NCBI GenBank assembly: GCA_902766825.1
Contig: CACXFB010000048.1
Coordinates: forward strand, 1 to 57,169
From: an uncultured Lachnospiraceae bacterium
Lineage (GTDB): Bacteria; Bacillota; Clostridia; Lachnospirales; Lachnospiraceae
Direction of reading: 5' to 3'
DNA length: 57,169 nt
The notes beneath the pieces are model-generated. The model made no database searches. It saw only the letters and a list, made by a program, of their open reading frames with translations, and was not told the origin of the DNA. The first letter of the stretch is position 1, and each line of letters opens with the position of its first letter. Shown here in pieces: positions 44,159-55,112 of the stretch. The position numbers and the translations under genes were made by a program.

Positions 44159-44533
44159 TTATTTTGTTAGCGATTTATTAACGAAAGTGCGAATGGCATC
44201 AAAGCTGTCTTTGCTGATAACATGTTCCATTCTGCATGCATCCTCTATTGCTGTATTTTCATCTACGCCAAGGCTGATGAGCCATTCGGATATAAAAAGA
44301 TGTCTTTCGTATATCATCTCGGCAATCTCTTTACCGGATTCGGTAAGATATATCCAGCCCTCAGGAGTAACTGTAATATATGACTTTTCACGAAGTGTCT
44401 TCATTGCAACACTTACGCTTGATTTTTTGAAATTGAGCTCATTAGCCACGTCAACAGATCTGACAACGGGGTTCTTCTTGCCAAGAACAAGAATGGTCTC
44501 AAGATAGTTCTCTAATGATTCGCTTACTGACAT
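44159..44533 (-). CDS. DtxR/MntR-family metal-dependent repressor
   Basis: A 124-residue regulator with an N-terminal winged helix (about 1-65) and a dimerisation/metal domain (about 66-124). Putative ligand positions by alignment to MntR/DtxR are N9, E12, H78, C100, E103 and H104. Cysteine at position 100 is like DtxR/IdeR (iron-type) rather than the glutamate of MntR, while the Asn at position 9 is unusual. The SH3-like third domain of IdeR is absent. GGAGG lies 5 bases before ATG 44533. It is the first gene of an operon with trkA and trkH, so it may govern K+ uptake in response to a metal (inference). Confidence 0.85.
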   Translation of the reverse strand: MSVSESLENYLETILVLGKKNPVVRSVDVANELNFKKSSVSVAMKTLREKSYITVTPEGWIYLTESGKEIAEMIYERHLFISEWLISLGVDENTAIEDACRMEHVISKDSFDAIRTFVNKSLTK

Positions 44534-44694
44534 AAATACCTCCAAATGGGATATACATAATTTCTAACCATTATATCATAATGATAAGTGAAATTCAAAA
44601 AAATCGTATTAGGGTTTTATTATTACATTTTTTAATGTATAATAATATATTCGAAAGCAAAAGATTAAAGCGGACAGCAAGAAAGGATTATGAT

Positions 44695-45057
44695 ATGGAA
44701 AAAATAATTCTGTTTAATGTGCCGGGGGTCGACATAGTTAAAAGAATTGCAGGTAACCTTAAGATAAAGGTTATTACATATGATATAAGTGAATCTGAAT
44801 GCACGCTTTTGGAGTTTGCAAACAAAACTGCTGATGTGAGCAGGTCAGGCGGGTTAAGTGATGGCAGTAGGAGCACAAGTTCATTGATTCTTATGTGTAA
44901 CCTTACCGACAAACACGTAGATAAAATGCTTGCAAAATTGAGGGAGAATAACGTGACGGTTGATTATAAGGCTGTGCTTACAAAGACTAATGAGAACTGG
45001 TCACTTAACAAAATGATGATTCATATGGAACTGGAAAAGAATCGGTCATACAAGTAA
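44695..45057 (+). CDS. DUF3783 family protein
   Basis: A 120-residue cytoplasmic protein whose C-terminal half (H-V-D-K-M-L, then V-D-Y-K-A-V-L-T-K-T-N-E-N-W) matches the DUF3783 family. Start ATG 44695 with AAAGGA 7-8 bases before it is preferred over an upstream in-frame ATG at 44581. The family is uncharacterised. Forty-six bases separate it from the FliB-like gene on the same strand. Confidence 0.8.
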   Translation: MEKIILFNVPGVDIVKRIAGNLKIKVITYDISESECTLLEFANKTADVSRSGGLSDGSRSTSSLILMCNLTDKHVDKMLAKLRENNVTVDYKAVLTKTNENWSLNKMMIHMELEKNRSYK

Positions 45058-45103
45058 TGATAATGGGTAAACTAGTGGATACAAACAGATATGGAAGAAC
45101 GCT

Positions 45104-46207
45104 ATGATATATCATTTACCGGATTACTACGAAAAGTTTAATTGCATAGCAGGGAAATGTCCCGACAGTTGTTGCAGAGGCTGGCGTACGATTGCAGTGG
45201 ATGAAAAGTCATATGAGAAGTATAATGACAGTTCCCACGAATTTGCTTCACACATAAGGCAGCAGATTAAGACCATCGACAACAGACATTTTTTCAAACT
45301 TGAAGAGGGAAGGTGTCCTTTCCTTAATGAAGAAAATCTGTGCGACATTATTATTGAGATGGGTGAAAACATGCTTTGTACAACCTGTGCCACATACCCA
45401 AGGTTTGTGTATCAGGGAAGTGACGGCGTGTATGCATGCCTTACAATGTCATGCCCTGTTGTTGCTGATATGATTCTTACAAGAGAAGAACCATTTGAGA
45501 TTCTTGTATTTGATGATGAAAAAAATGAAATATACGATACAATGGAACTTCCCGCTTTGCAGATAATGTTTGATAAAAGCATACCTTTTAAGATAAGGCT
45601 TGCAACAATCGCGATATTATCTTCGGATAATGCTGATTATGCCGAATACGAAGCGGCAATGGAGACGATAACAGAGCATCAGAATTTTATAGGACTTGAT
45701 GATATCAGAATCGAGTTTGCACTTGAGTATTTAATTATCTTTGAGAGAATGCTAAAGAAAAGTGAGCGAAACACAAAGATAGTAAAAGTGATGTTAAAAT
45801 ATCTTAAGATGGATTCGGATGGAATAACGGACCCTGTTGAGAGTCTTTTGACGCTGTATCGGATATATGAAAAGTATGTTCAAAGTGAGGCATACGAGGA
45901 GAACGAAAAAGAATTTACCAACTACATTGCCTACAGACTGTACAGAAGTCATCATCTGATTAATGATAAGGATGATTTTAATGAGGAAATGTTTATGACT
46001 GTTGTGTCTATGGTGGCAATAAAACTTATTCAGGCAATGATATGGAATGAAGAGGGCAGCATAAGCAGCGAGGACAGACATATGGTTTTCCAGTGTCATT
46101 CAAAGGCGCTTGAACATTCGGAAAAAATGTATGGAAAGATGAAAGATAAATTCAGAGATAGCGGTTATATAAAAATAATAAATATTCTTGTGTCAATTTT
46201 GGCTTAG
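45104..46207 (+). CDS. fliB: flagellin lysine-N-methylase-like protein (FliB family)
   Basis: A 367-residue protein with the FliB pattern near the N-terminus (F-N-C-I-A-G-K-C-P-D-S-C-C-R-G-W) and further cysteines in R-C-P-F-L, L-C-D-I, L-C-T-T-C and C-L-T-M-S-C-P, probably holding an iron-sulfur centre. FliB methylates lysines of flagellin in enterobacteria; Firmicutes members are annotated by similarity. No flagellin gene is in this window, so the target is unconfirmed. The rest is helical and rich in Glu/Asp. Confidence 0.85.
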   Translation: MIYHLPDYYEKFNCIAGKCPDSCCRGWRTIAVDEKSYEKYNDSSHEFASHIRQQIKTIDNRHFFKLEEGRCPFLNEENLCDIIIEMGENMLCTTCATYPRFVYQGSDGVYACLTMSCPVVADMILTREEPFEILVFDDEKNEIYDTMELPALQIMFDKSIPFKIRLATIAILSSDNADYAEYEAAMETITEHQNFIGLDDIRIEFALEYLIIFERMLKKSERNTKIVKVMLKYLKMDSDGITDPVESLLTLYRIYEKYVQSEAYEENEKEFTNYIAYRLYRSHHLINDKDDFNEEMFMTVVSMVAIKLIQAMIWNEEGSISSEDRHMVFQCHSKALEHSEKMYGKMKDKFRDSGYIKIINILVSILA

Positions 46208-46242
46208 AAGCTTTTATATAATGATAGAAAGAGGATTATTTT

Positions 46243-47835
46243 ATGTCGGATATTAAAAATGAAATAAAAAGAAGAAGAACTTTTGCGATTATTTCTCACC
46301 CTGATGCGGGTAAGACTACACTTACAGAGAAGTTTCTTCTCTACGGAGGTGCGATTAACACAGCGGGTTCTGTTAAAGGAAAGGCGACAGCAAAGCATGC
46401 AGTTTCGGACTGGATGGAGATAGAAAAAGAGAGAGGTATCTCGGTTACATCATCGGTTCTCCAGTTTGAGTTTGACGGATACTGCATCAACATTCTTGAT
46501 ACACCGGGACATCAGGATTTCTCGGAGGATACATACCGTACACTTATGGCAGCTGATTCGGCAGTCATGGTTATTGACGGAAGTAAGGGTGTAGAGGCAC
46601 AGACAATAAAGCTTTTTAAGGTTTGTGCCATGAGAGGAATTCCAATCTTTACATTTGTTAATAAGATGGACAGGGAAGCTAAGGATACATTTGAACTTCT
46701 TGAAGATATTGAAAATGTTCTTGGAATCCGTACATGTCCTATTAACTGGCCAATAGGTTCAGGTAAGAGCTTTAAAGGTGTGTATGACAGGGATACTAAG
46801 AATGTATCATTGTTTAAGGCTGTCTCAACAGGTGGTTCCAAAAAGGCCGAGGAGACAGATCTTAATATAGATGATGAAAGACTTGTAGGAGAGATTGGAG
46901 AGGAACTTTTTGAACAGTTAAAAGATGAGGTTGAACTTCTTGACGGAGCTTCGGACGAGTTTGATATAAATCTTGTTAGCAGCGGAAAGCTTTCACCTGT
47001 ATTTTTCGGTTCAGCTCTTACAACATTCGGTGTGCAGACATTCCTTGAGCATTTCCTTAAGATGACATCATCACCTCTTGCAAGAAAATCAGAGGATGAA
47101 CTTATTGATCCTATGGAAAATGATTTCTCTGCATTTGTGTTTAAAATTCAGGCCAACATGAATAAGGCTCACCGTGACAGAATAGCTTTCATGCGTATAT
47201 GCTCAGGAAAGTTTGATGCAACAAAAGATGTATTTCATGTGCAGGGCAATAAGAAATTAAAGCTGTCCCAGCCACAGCAGCTTATGGCACAGGACAGAAA
47301 GGTTGTAAGCGAAGCATATGCCGGAGATATAATAGGTGTGTTTGATCCGGGAATCTTTTCAATCGGAGATACAATATGTATGCCGGGCAAAAAGATTAAG
47401 TATGAAGGAATACCTACATTTGCACCGGAGCATTTCTCAAGACTTGTGTCGGTTGATTCGATGAAGAGAAAACAGTTCATGAAAGGTGTAGTACAGATTG
47501 CACAGGAAGGTGCGATTCAGATTTTCCAGGAGTACACTGCGGGAATGAGTGAGATTATTGTCGGAGTTGTCGGAGTTCTTCAGTTTGATGTTCTAAAATA
47601 CAGACTTGAGAATGAATATGGATGTGAGATAAGACTTGAACCGCTTCCTTACGGATATATACGCTGGCTCAAAGATCCTATGACAGATATGTCTAAGTTA
47701 AAGACCGGTATGGACATTAAAAAAGTTAAAGATATGAACGAAAGACCATTGCTTCTTTTCCAAAATGAATGGAATATTAAACTGTTCACAGACAGAAATG
47801 AAGGAGTGGAATTAGAAGAATTTAGCAGAAATTAA
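46243..47835 (+). CDS. prfC: peptide chain release factor 3
   Basis: A 530-residue GTPase that recycles RF1/RF2 from the ribosome after termination. G1 is S-H-P-D-A-G-K-T-T-L-T-E-K, G3 is D-T-P-G-H-Q-D-F and G4 is N-K-M-D. RF3-specific features such as K-G-K-A-T-A-K-H-A-V-S-D-W-M-E are present, and length is standard. It lies 35 bp after the fliB-like gene and has its own AAAGAGG site. Confidence 0.96.
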   Translation: MSDIKNEIKRRRTFAIISHPDAGKTTLTEKFLLYGGAINTAGSVKGKATAKHAVSDWMEIEKERGISVTSSVLQFEFDGYCINILDTPGHQDFSEDTYRTLMAADSAVMVIDGSKGVEAQTIKLFKVCAMRGIPIFTFVNKMDREAKDTFELLEDIENVLGIRTCPINWPIGSGKSFKGVYDRDTKNVSLFKAVSTGGSKKAEETDLNIDDERLVGEIGEELFEQLKDEVELLDGASDEFDINLVSSGKLSPVFFGSALTTFGVQTFLEHFLKMTSSPLARKSEDELIDPMENDFSAFVFKIQANMNKAHRDRIAFMRICSGKFDATKDVFHVQGNKKLKLSQPQQLMAQDRKVVSEAYAGDIIGVFDPGIFSIGDTICMPGKKIKYEGIPTFAPEHFSRLVSVDSMKRKQFMKGVVQIAQEGAIQIFQEYTAGMSEIIVGVVGVLQFDVLKYRLENEYGCEIRLEPLPYGYIRWLKDPMTDMSKLKTGMDIKKVKDMNERPLLLFQNEWNIKLFTDRNEGVELEEFSRN

Positions 47836-47840
47836 GGAAT

Positions 47841-47883
47841 AAGCCGCCTCACTTTATTTTATTAAGTGAAGCGGCTTGTTTTT
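47841..47883 (+). terminator. rho-independent terminator after prfC
   Basis: AAGCCGCCTCACTT (47841-47854) pairs with AAGTGAAGCGGCTT (47864-47877) with one mismatch and is followed by GTTTTT. Confidence 0.93.
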
Positions 47884-47930
47884 AATATTTCATTAAGTGA
47901 AATACGGTGAATTATTAAGTTTATTTTTTC

Positions 47931-47959
47931 TTGCATTTTTTTTGCTCAAAGAATATAAT
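47931..47959 (+). promoter_or_regulatory. gdhA promoter
   Basis: TTGCAT (47931-47936), 17-bp spacer with a T run, TATAAT (47954-47959). It leaves a leader of about 95 nt before ATG with no recognised riboswitch. Confidence 0.7.
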
Positions 47960-48010
47960 GCTTAATGTACGGGATGCAAAGACAAATGTTTTTATCAAAC
48001 ATACTTTTGA

Positions 48011-49396
<1,386 letters not shown>

Positions 49397-49429
49397 TTAC
49401 CCGTTACATCATTTATAATGAATAAAGCT

Positions 49430-49468
49430 AAAGGCTCTGCGGTTTGTACCGTGGAGCCTTTATTTTTT
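49430..49468 (+). terminator. rho-independent terminator after gdhA
   Basis: Outer stem AAAGGCTC/GAGCCTTT (49430-49437 and 49454-49461), inner stem CGGT/ACCG, then ATTTTTT. Confidence 0.92.
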
Positions 49469-49562
49469 CTTATAATTCTTTACATGGTAGAAGAATCAGA
49501 TTAGTTTTGGTATAATAGGGCTGTGAGATGAATAATTAAATGCGGGCAATCAGAGGTTTAGA

Positions 49563-50906
49563 ATGAACGAAGAAAGATATACAGTAAAAAACATTTATTC
49601 GAAATTATATAAAAATACTAATAACAATTCCGGTGATGCAATAACGGTCAGTGTTCCGGGTTCAAAGAGCATTACTAACAGAGCACTTCTTCTGGCGGTG
49701 CTTGCTAAAGGAAAGACAGTACTTAACGGCGTATTGTTCAGTGATGACTCAAGACATTTTATGGAATGTGTTAAGGATTTAGGATTTGATATCAATATAG
49801 ATGAGCAGCAAAGAAAAGTTGAGGTGACAGGACTTGGAGGACTTATTCCAAAAAGCAAAGCAGATATATATGTCGGTTCTGCAGGAACGGCTGCAAGATT
49901 TCTTACGGCTCTTCTTGGAATTTCAAAGGGAGAATATCATCTTGATGCTTCTGCCCAGATGAGAAGAAGACCGATGGCACCGCTTCTTGAGACTTTAAAA
50001 AATGCCGGTGCAGATATAAGCTTTGATGAAAATGAGGGCTTTTTCCCTTTCACAATCAGTAATGCAGGATGTAACAATACTCATTTTAAAGTTAATATAG
50101 ATACGAGCAGCCAGTTTTTAAGTGCACTTTTAATATGTGCACCTGTCATCGGGAAAGATGTTGTGATAGACGTGTATGGAAGTCATGGCATGGCATACAT
50201 AGACATGACCGTAAGTATGATGAAACAGTTCGGTGTGGATGTTATAAGAGATGATAATTATACCAATGATGACTGCGTAACATTTATCATAAAGGGCGGA
50301 CAGTGCTACAAAGCATTGGATTACATAATTGAACCTGATGTATCGGGAGCAGCATATTTTTACGCGCTTGCAGCAGTGCTTGGTAAGAAAGTAATTGTTG
50401 AAAATGTCCATTCAGGATGCATGCAGGGTGATATAAGATTTGTTGAACTTTTAGGTCAGATGGGATGTAAAGTTTCAGATACACCTTCAGGAATCGAGGT
50501 AACAGGACCTGAAGAGGGAAGATTAAAAGGCATAACAGCCAATATGCATACATGTTCCGATCAGGCAATTACCATGGCGGCAATTGCTCCGTATGCAGAG
50601 TCGCAGGTTAAGATAACCGGAATTTCACATATCAAATTCCAGGAAAGCAACAGAATTCAGGCTATAGTGAATGAAATAACAAGAATGGGGATTGAGTGTG
50701 AAAGTAATGATGACAGTGTGACAATATATCCGGGACAGCCAAAACCTGCGGTTATTGAAACTTATGACGATCACAGGATGGCGATGGGATTTTCCATAAC
50801 CGGGCTTAGAGCAGACGGAATAGTTATAGATAATCCGGGTTGTTGCTCTAAGACTTTTGAGGATTATTTTGAAGTACTTGACGAGGTTATAACTAAGTTA
50901 CAATAG
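49563..50906 (+). CDS. aroA: 3-phosphoshikimate 1-carboxyvinyltransferase (EPSP synthase)
   Basis: A 447-residue shikimate-pathway enzyme joining PEP to shikimate 3-phosphate. The N-terminal P-G-S-K-S-I-T-N-R, the G-S-A-G-T-A-A-R loop (PEP site), D-T-S-S-Q-F-L-S-A-L and Y-D-D-H-R-M-A-M are present. The first 25 residues are an added N-terminal stretch rich in Asn/Tyr. A TATAAT (49511-49516) lies upstream with a weak -35. Confidence 0.95.
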   Translation: MNEERYTVKNIYSKLYKNTNNNSGDAITVSVPGSKSITNRALLLAVLAKGKTVLNGVLFSDDSRHFMECVKDLGFDINIDEQQRKVEVTGLGGLIPKSKADIYVGSAGTAARFLTALLGISKGEYHLDASAQMRRRPMAPLLETLKNAGADISFDENEGFFPFTISNAGCNNTHFKVNIDTSSQFLSALLICAPVIGKDVVIDVYGSHGMAYIDMTVSMMKQFGVDVIRDDNYTNDDCVTFIIKGGQCYKALDYIIEPDVSGAAYFYALAAVLGKKVIVENVHSGCMQGDIRFVELLGQMGCKVSDTPSGIEVTGPEEGRLKGITANMHTCSDQAITMAAIAPYAESQVKITGISHIKFQESNRIQAIVNEITRMGIECESNDDSVTIYPGQPKPAVIETYDDHRMAMGFSITGLRADGIVIDNPGCCSKTFEDYFEVLDEVITKLQ

Positions 50907-50935
50907 TAGGCGGCATTATATTACAGAGGTGTATT

Positions 50936-52222
50936 ATGAAGCAAAAATTAATGATTAAATTACTGCTTTTAACGGTTATGCCATTGGTATTATTGTCATT
51001 GATACTTATGTCTACAGGATACAGCAGTATTCATAAAACGCTTATTGACCAGGCGAATAAGGATATGGAAAAGCAGTGTGCACTCGTGGCACATATGTAT
51101 GACAGAATATATCCTGGTGATTATCGCCTTGATGTTAAAGGCAGCTCAAGATACATATTGTATAAAGGTGATTATGATATCACGACAGAATATGATACGC
51201 TTGACAGCTTAAAGACAGCTTTCGGTAATGATTTTGACATATTTTATGGGGACAGCAGTGTAGTAACGACTTTGGAAAATGAATATGGGGATCGTATAGT
51301 TTTAAGACAGATTTCCCAGTTTATCGTTGATGATGTAATCAATAAAAAGGAGTCAAGTTTCTATTCTGATGTATCCATAGAGGGCAAAGAGTTTTTTGCA
51401 TATTTTATGCCTATTATAAATGAAGACGGGGAATGCGTGGGCATGTACGGTGTATACCAGCAGGCAGATGAAATAAGGGGCAGAGTGCTTGATACGATGA
51501 GACCGGTCATAATTATTTATATGATTGCAACGTTTATTATTGCTATTGTAACCATAAGATATTCAAGCTCGCTTGCTGTCAGAATAAAGCATATACACAG
51601 CTTTATGAATGCCATTTCAAAAGGTGATTTTGAAAAAGATATACCGGCTAAGAGCATGAAGGGTAAGGATGAACTTTACGACCTTGCAAGGTTAAGTAAA
51701 AAAGTACAGAAATCACTCAGATTGTTAGTCGAGTGCGATGAACTTACAAGTATCAATAACAGAAGATATGGTGTAAAGTACATAAGAAAGACTATCGACA
51801 GAGCCAAAAACAGTGGTACGGTTTTTTGTGTTGCAATAGGTGATATTGACTTTTTCAAACATGTAAATGATACATTTGGACACGACGCAGGAGATGAAGT
51901 ACTTAAGGCTGTTGCAAATGAATTAAGAAAAGGAATGCTTGGCAGCGGTTTTGTCGCAAGATGGGGCGGTGAAGAATTTCTTCTTGTATTTGATATGATG
52001 AATGAAATGCAGGCTTATGAGGTCTTACAGGAGATTCAAAAAAATATGAGAGATCTTCTGGTTGGGTATGATGATACCATGATAAAGGTAACGATGAGTT
52101 TTGGACTTGCACAGGGTAACGTCGTTGATACTCCGGATGACATAATTAAAAAGGCTGATGAAAGATTATACACTGCAAAAGAACAGGGACGTGACAGAAT
52201 CATATGGTCCCGTTCAAAATAA
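50936..52222 (+). CDS. membrane diguanylate cyclase with outside sensor domain
   Basis: A 428-residue protein making c-di-GMP from GTP. An N-terminal helix (about 7-25), an outside single-Cache-like sensor (about 35-185), a second helix (about 187-208), a HAMP-like linker and a C-terminal GGDEF domain with active-site R-W-G-G-E-E-F and D-E-L-T-S-I-N-N-R-R are seen. No EAL domain is present. Thirty bases separate it from aroA and 18 from the opposing agrC end. Confidence 0.93.
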   Translation: MKQKLMIKLLLLTVMPLVLLSLILMSTGYSSIHKTLIDQANKDMEKQCALVAHMYDRIYPGDYRLDVKGSSRYILYKGDYDITTEYDTLDSLKTAFGNDFDIFYGDSSVVTTLENEYGDRIVLRQISQFIVDDVINKKESSFYSDVSIEGKEFFAYFMPIINEDGECVGMYGVYQQADEIRGRVLDTMRPVIIIYMIATFIIAIVTIRYSSSLAVRIKHIHSFMNAISKGDFEKDIPAKSMKGKDELYDLARLSKKVQKSLRLLVECDELTSINNRRYGVKYIRKTIDRAKNSGTVFCVAIGDIDFFKHVNDTFGHDAGDEVLKAVANELRKGMLGSGFVARWGGEEFLLVFDMMNEMQAYEVLQEIQKNMRDLLVGYDDTMIKVTMSFGLAQGNVVDTPDDIIKKADERLYTAKEQGRDRIIWSRSK

Positions 52223-52240
52223 TTCTTTTGCATATTTGTT

Positions 52241-53512
52241 TTATACTACAATCTGGAATGAAAGCCAGAATTTATCATCAAACGGTATACAGTCGGCAAA
52301 TACCTGACAGTGATTCTTAAGAATCTCATTATGAAGATAGTAAAGTCCAAGTCCATGAGGAATACCATCTTCTTTTACAGAGGTTTTTGAAGATTTTTTC
52401 TTTGAGAAGAAAGATGATATTGTCTCAGGCGAGAGATAATCATCGACTTGATTGCGAACTTCCACTGTCAAATCCGTGTTTCTCTGTCTGATAAATACAT
52501 GTATGGTATCACCTGATGAACTGGCTTCGATTGCATTTTGAAGAAGAATACAAGATAAATCAGCTAAAAGGACTTCCGGTATTTTTGAGGAAAGCTCCTG
52601 TTGTGAAACACTGAATCGTATATTTATGTCGTTAGAGGACGCATGCAGATACAGATTGTATAATGATGCGGCAAACAACGGCATATTTATCTTTAAGAGA
52701 GGATATATGTTATTTGGGGTTGAATAATTTTTTGTATATTTTCTTATTGCACCGCTAAGTTCCTCGTATGTGTTACAGGTATCTGCAAGGTGCATAAGAC
52801 TTTGAATTCTATTGTAATATTCATGTTGACTTGATCTTATATCATAGAGAAGAGACTTATATATTTCAAAGTTCTTCTGATAGGTAGAGAGTTCTTTTTC
52901 TTTGAATTTTATTCTTTGTTCGTAGTGGACAAATGTCATGTCAAAAAACAATAATAATGCAATAATTATTCCCAGAATAGACATATTGTATGATGACATG
53001 GATATGCCTGCTTTTCCCACGACTATAAAAGTGTACATAAGAAAATATGAGTTCACAAACAAAATTTTTAAGTACAAAGAAGATTTCAAAATAATACTAT
53101 AAAGACTGCGAACAATAGGAATCTTCATAATAAGAACTGACATCAAAATGGTTATAGAATTGCCTATAAAGCCAAAATACTTAGAGAACATATTTACATT
53201 TAAGATATTGAGGCTTATTACAATAATAATTTGCAAAACAGCAATAATACCAAAAGTAAGGCCAAATAATATAATGAAATTTGTTTTATTCTTCTCTTTA
53301 CGTCTTGAGATAAATATATAAGCAAGATACAGAAAATGATTAAGAAGTGTGCTAAGAGCAGGATGTGAAGTAGGAATTGAACCTATTGTAATCGAAATTA
53401 TTAAAAATGCGATTAAATCAATTATATTATACTTAATTTTTTCTTCGGACAGTTTTTTTGATATATATGATACAAAAATATATTCCATTCCACAATATAC
53501 ATAGTTAATCAT
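52241..53512 (-). CDS. agrC: AgrC-like peptide-sensing histidine kinase
   Basis: A 423-residue GHKL-type kinase. The first 195 residues hold about six membrane helices, as in AgrC peptide receptors. The phospho-acceptor His is in S-S-Q-H230-E-Y-Y-N-R; the catalytic domain has an N-box (L-L-Q-N-A-I-E-A-S) and a G-box (H-G-L-G-L-Y-Y-L-H-N-E). Its start overlaps the agrA stop by one base. With agrB and agrD on the other strand it is the expected receptor of the peptide signal. Confidence 0.92.
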   Translation of the reverse strand: MINYVYCGMEYIFVSYISKKLSEEKIKYNIIDLIAFLIISITIGSIPTSHPALSTLLNHFLYLAYIFISRRKEKNKTNFIILFGLTFGIIAVLQIIIVISLNILNVNMFSKYFGFIGNSITILMSVLIMKIPIVRSLYSIILKSSLYLKILFVNSYFLMYTFIVVGKAGISMSSYNMSILGIIIALLLFFDMTFVHYEQRIKFKEKELSTYQKNFEIYKSLLYDIRSSQHEYYNRIQSLMHLADTCNTYEELSGAIRKYTKNYSTPNNIYPLLKINMPLFAASLYNLYLHASSNDINIRFSVSQQELSSKIPEVLLADLSCILLQNAIEASSSGDTIHVFIRQRNTDLTVEVRNQVDDYLSPETISSFFSKKKSSKTSVKEDGIPHGLGLYYLHNEILKNHCQVFADCIPFDDKFWLSFQIVV

Positions 53513-54243
53513 TAGGTATAGCTCCTGTTAATATAGTTTTCTATAGTATTTCTGAATTGTCTTCCAATAGGAATTGTTCCATGAGGAATACGCACACATT
53601 TAGTAACATTATCATAATTGGATAGATATGCCTCATTAATCAGATATTGTTTATGACATTGGATAAACTGTGTGCCCAGCTTTTCTGCAATAGATTTTAA
53701 GGAATAGCTGCGTGTCTCGTATATATTACTATCTGTTGTTGCTATATAAAGACAATGTCCCGCAGACTTGACGTAGATGATATTATTCGGAATCAGCCTG
53801 TGGTGTATTCTGTCGGTATCATTTATTTCAATTGCATCAAAAATGTACCCGGTAAGCATAAGCTGTTCAATCTCTGACAAAACATCTTCACTGTTATAGG
53901 GTTTTGTAATGTAATTGTAACAATGAAATTTAGACAAAGCATAACTGCTGCATGTAGAATCAGCAGTCAGAAACAATAGTGGAGTTCTGTAATAAGGTAA
54001 ATAGTTGCGGATTCTGCTAGCCAGATCAAAACCGGATTTATCACCAGTTTTACTGTCAAGCTGTATATCTAAAAGAAAAACAGTAAAAAAGTTATTATTC
54101 ATAACGGAATCTACTACAGAATTAATAGCTGTTTCATATGAGTAACACATAACAATATCCCAATCAGGATATTTGGGGTTTAGAGTGTTATATAAGTAAA
54201 ATCCTTGAAATTCATCATCTTCAACAATTAAAACACGATTCAT
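53512..54243 (-). CDS. agrA: AgrA-like LytTR response regulator
   Basis: A 243-residue regulator. The receiver has D9-D10 and phospho-acceptor D59 (F-L-L-D-I-Q-L), with Lys in I-T-K-P-Y. The C-terminal LytTR domain (about 140-243, with L-Y-I-A-T-T and H-K-Q-Y-L-I-N) binds direct repeats in promoters. It should control the divergent agrB promoter and probably the downstream surface gene. Confidence 0.93.
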   Translation of the reverse strand: MNRVLIVEDDEFQGFYLYNTLNPKYPDWDIVMCYSYETAINSVVDSVMNNNFFTVFLLDIQLDSKTGDKSGFDLASRIRNYLPYYRTPLLFLTADSTCSSYALSKFHCYNYITKPYNSEDVLSEIEQLMLTGYIFDAIEINDTDRIHHRLIPNNIIYVKSAGHCLYIATTDSNIYETRSYSLKSIAEKLGTQFIQCHKQYLINEAYLSNYDNVTKCVRIPHGTIPIGRQFRNTIENYINRSYT

Positions 54244-54411
54244 AGGTATTTTTTTCTTCCTCTAAGTTAATACATTTTGCTAGACAATTATATCATAAAA
54301 AATATAAAAATAAAACATTACTGGTTGTAATGAAAATCCACATGTGCATATGGAAATTAATTGTAATATAACCCTTATATTTATTATATAATTGACAAAT
54401 GGTTTGCTGTT

Positions 54412-54431
54412 CGTGTCGTAAAACGTGTCGT
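54412..54431 (+). promoter_or_regulatory. direct repeat upstream of agrB, candidate AgrA site
   Basis: CGTGTCGT occurs at 54412-54419 and 54424-54431, a 12-bp period. It sits where the -35 box of the TATAAT at 54438-54443 should be. That -10 has no good -35, so activation by a regulator bound here is likely (inference). Confidence 0.5.
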
Positions 54432-54437
54432 TCATGC

Positions 54438-54443
54438 TATAAT
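54438..54443 (+). promoter_or_regulatory. agrBD -10 box
   Basis: TATAAT 66 bases before the agrB start codon region, without a recognisable -35 at 17 bp (GTCGTA instead). Confidence 0.5.
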
Positions 54444-54509
54444 TTTGTATAAGTATTGATTTTCCTAACTCAAGTATGTATAAAGTATAAAACGATTTCA
54501 GGAGGAAAC

Positions 54510-55112
54510 ATGAGACGGAGTTTGGATATAAACATTACTGTGAGTAAAAAAATAGCCGATTTGTTGAGCACAGGGATTGATGAATCAAAAGAACAGGTTC
54601 AGGTTGTTCAGTATGGCATACTCTGTACACTCAATACATTAGAAAAGGCGATAGTGCTTATTGTGATATTTTTATATCTCAACAGGTTGAAGGATTTTGT
54701 AGTGGTATGTGCATGCCTCATTCCGCTTCGAATATTTATCGGTGGTTCGCACAGAAATGATTCCATTACCTGTTTGGTGCAATCTCTTGTTACGTTTTTC
54801 GGGGTGGTATTTTTGCAGGAACTTGTAATCATACCTAAAGTGATAAGATCCTTATTGGTGTTTACTCTATTAATCATGATATGGTCCGTGGCCCCTATGC
54901 AGTCAGAAAAAAGACCTTCATATTCTGCTGTAAAGAGAATGAAATTTAAGGCCATGGCACTTACAGCATTATGTTGTATTCTTCAATTATGCTGTTGTCT
55001 TGATGTGAAAATATCGAATATAGTAGGTTGGTCGATTGCAGAAATACTACTTGAAAACAGTATTAGAATTTTTTTAAGAAAGAGAGGTGATATGCATGGC
55101 AGGAGTACTTAA
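54510..55112 (+). CDS. agrB: AgrB-like AgrD-processing membrane peptidase
   Basis: A 200-residue membrane protein that cleaves and cyclises the AgrD precursor. The catalytic pair H81 and C88 (I-G-G-S-H-R-N-D-S-I-T-C, seven residues apart, as H77/C84 of Staphylococcus aureus) is intact. About five helices follow the amphipathic N-terminus. ATG 54510 follows AGGAGG by 4 bases; an upstream in-frame ATG at 54456 has no ribosome site. Its stop overlaps the agrD start, so the two are coupled. Confidence 0.93.
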   Translation: MRRSLDINITVSKKIADLLSTGIDESKEQVQVVQYGILCTLNTLEKAIVLIVIFLYLNRLKDFVVVCACLIPLRIFIGGSHRNDSITCLVQSLVTFFGVVFLQELVIIPKVIRSLLVFTLLIMIWSVAPMQSEKRPSYSAVKRMKFKAMALTALCCILQLCCCLDVKISNIVGWSIAEILLENSIRIFLRKRGDMHGRST

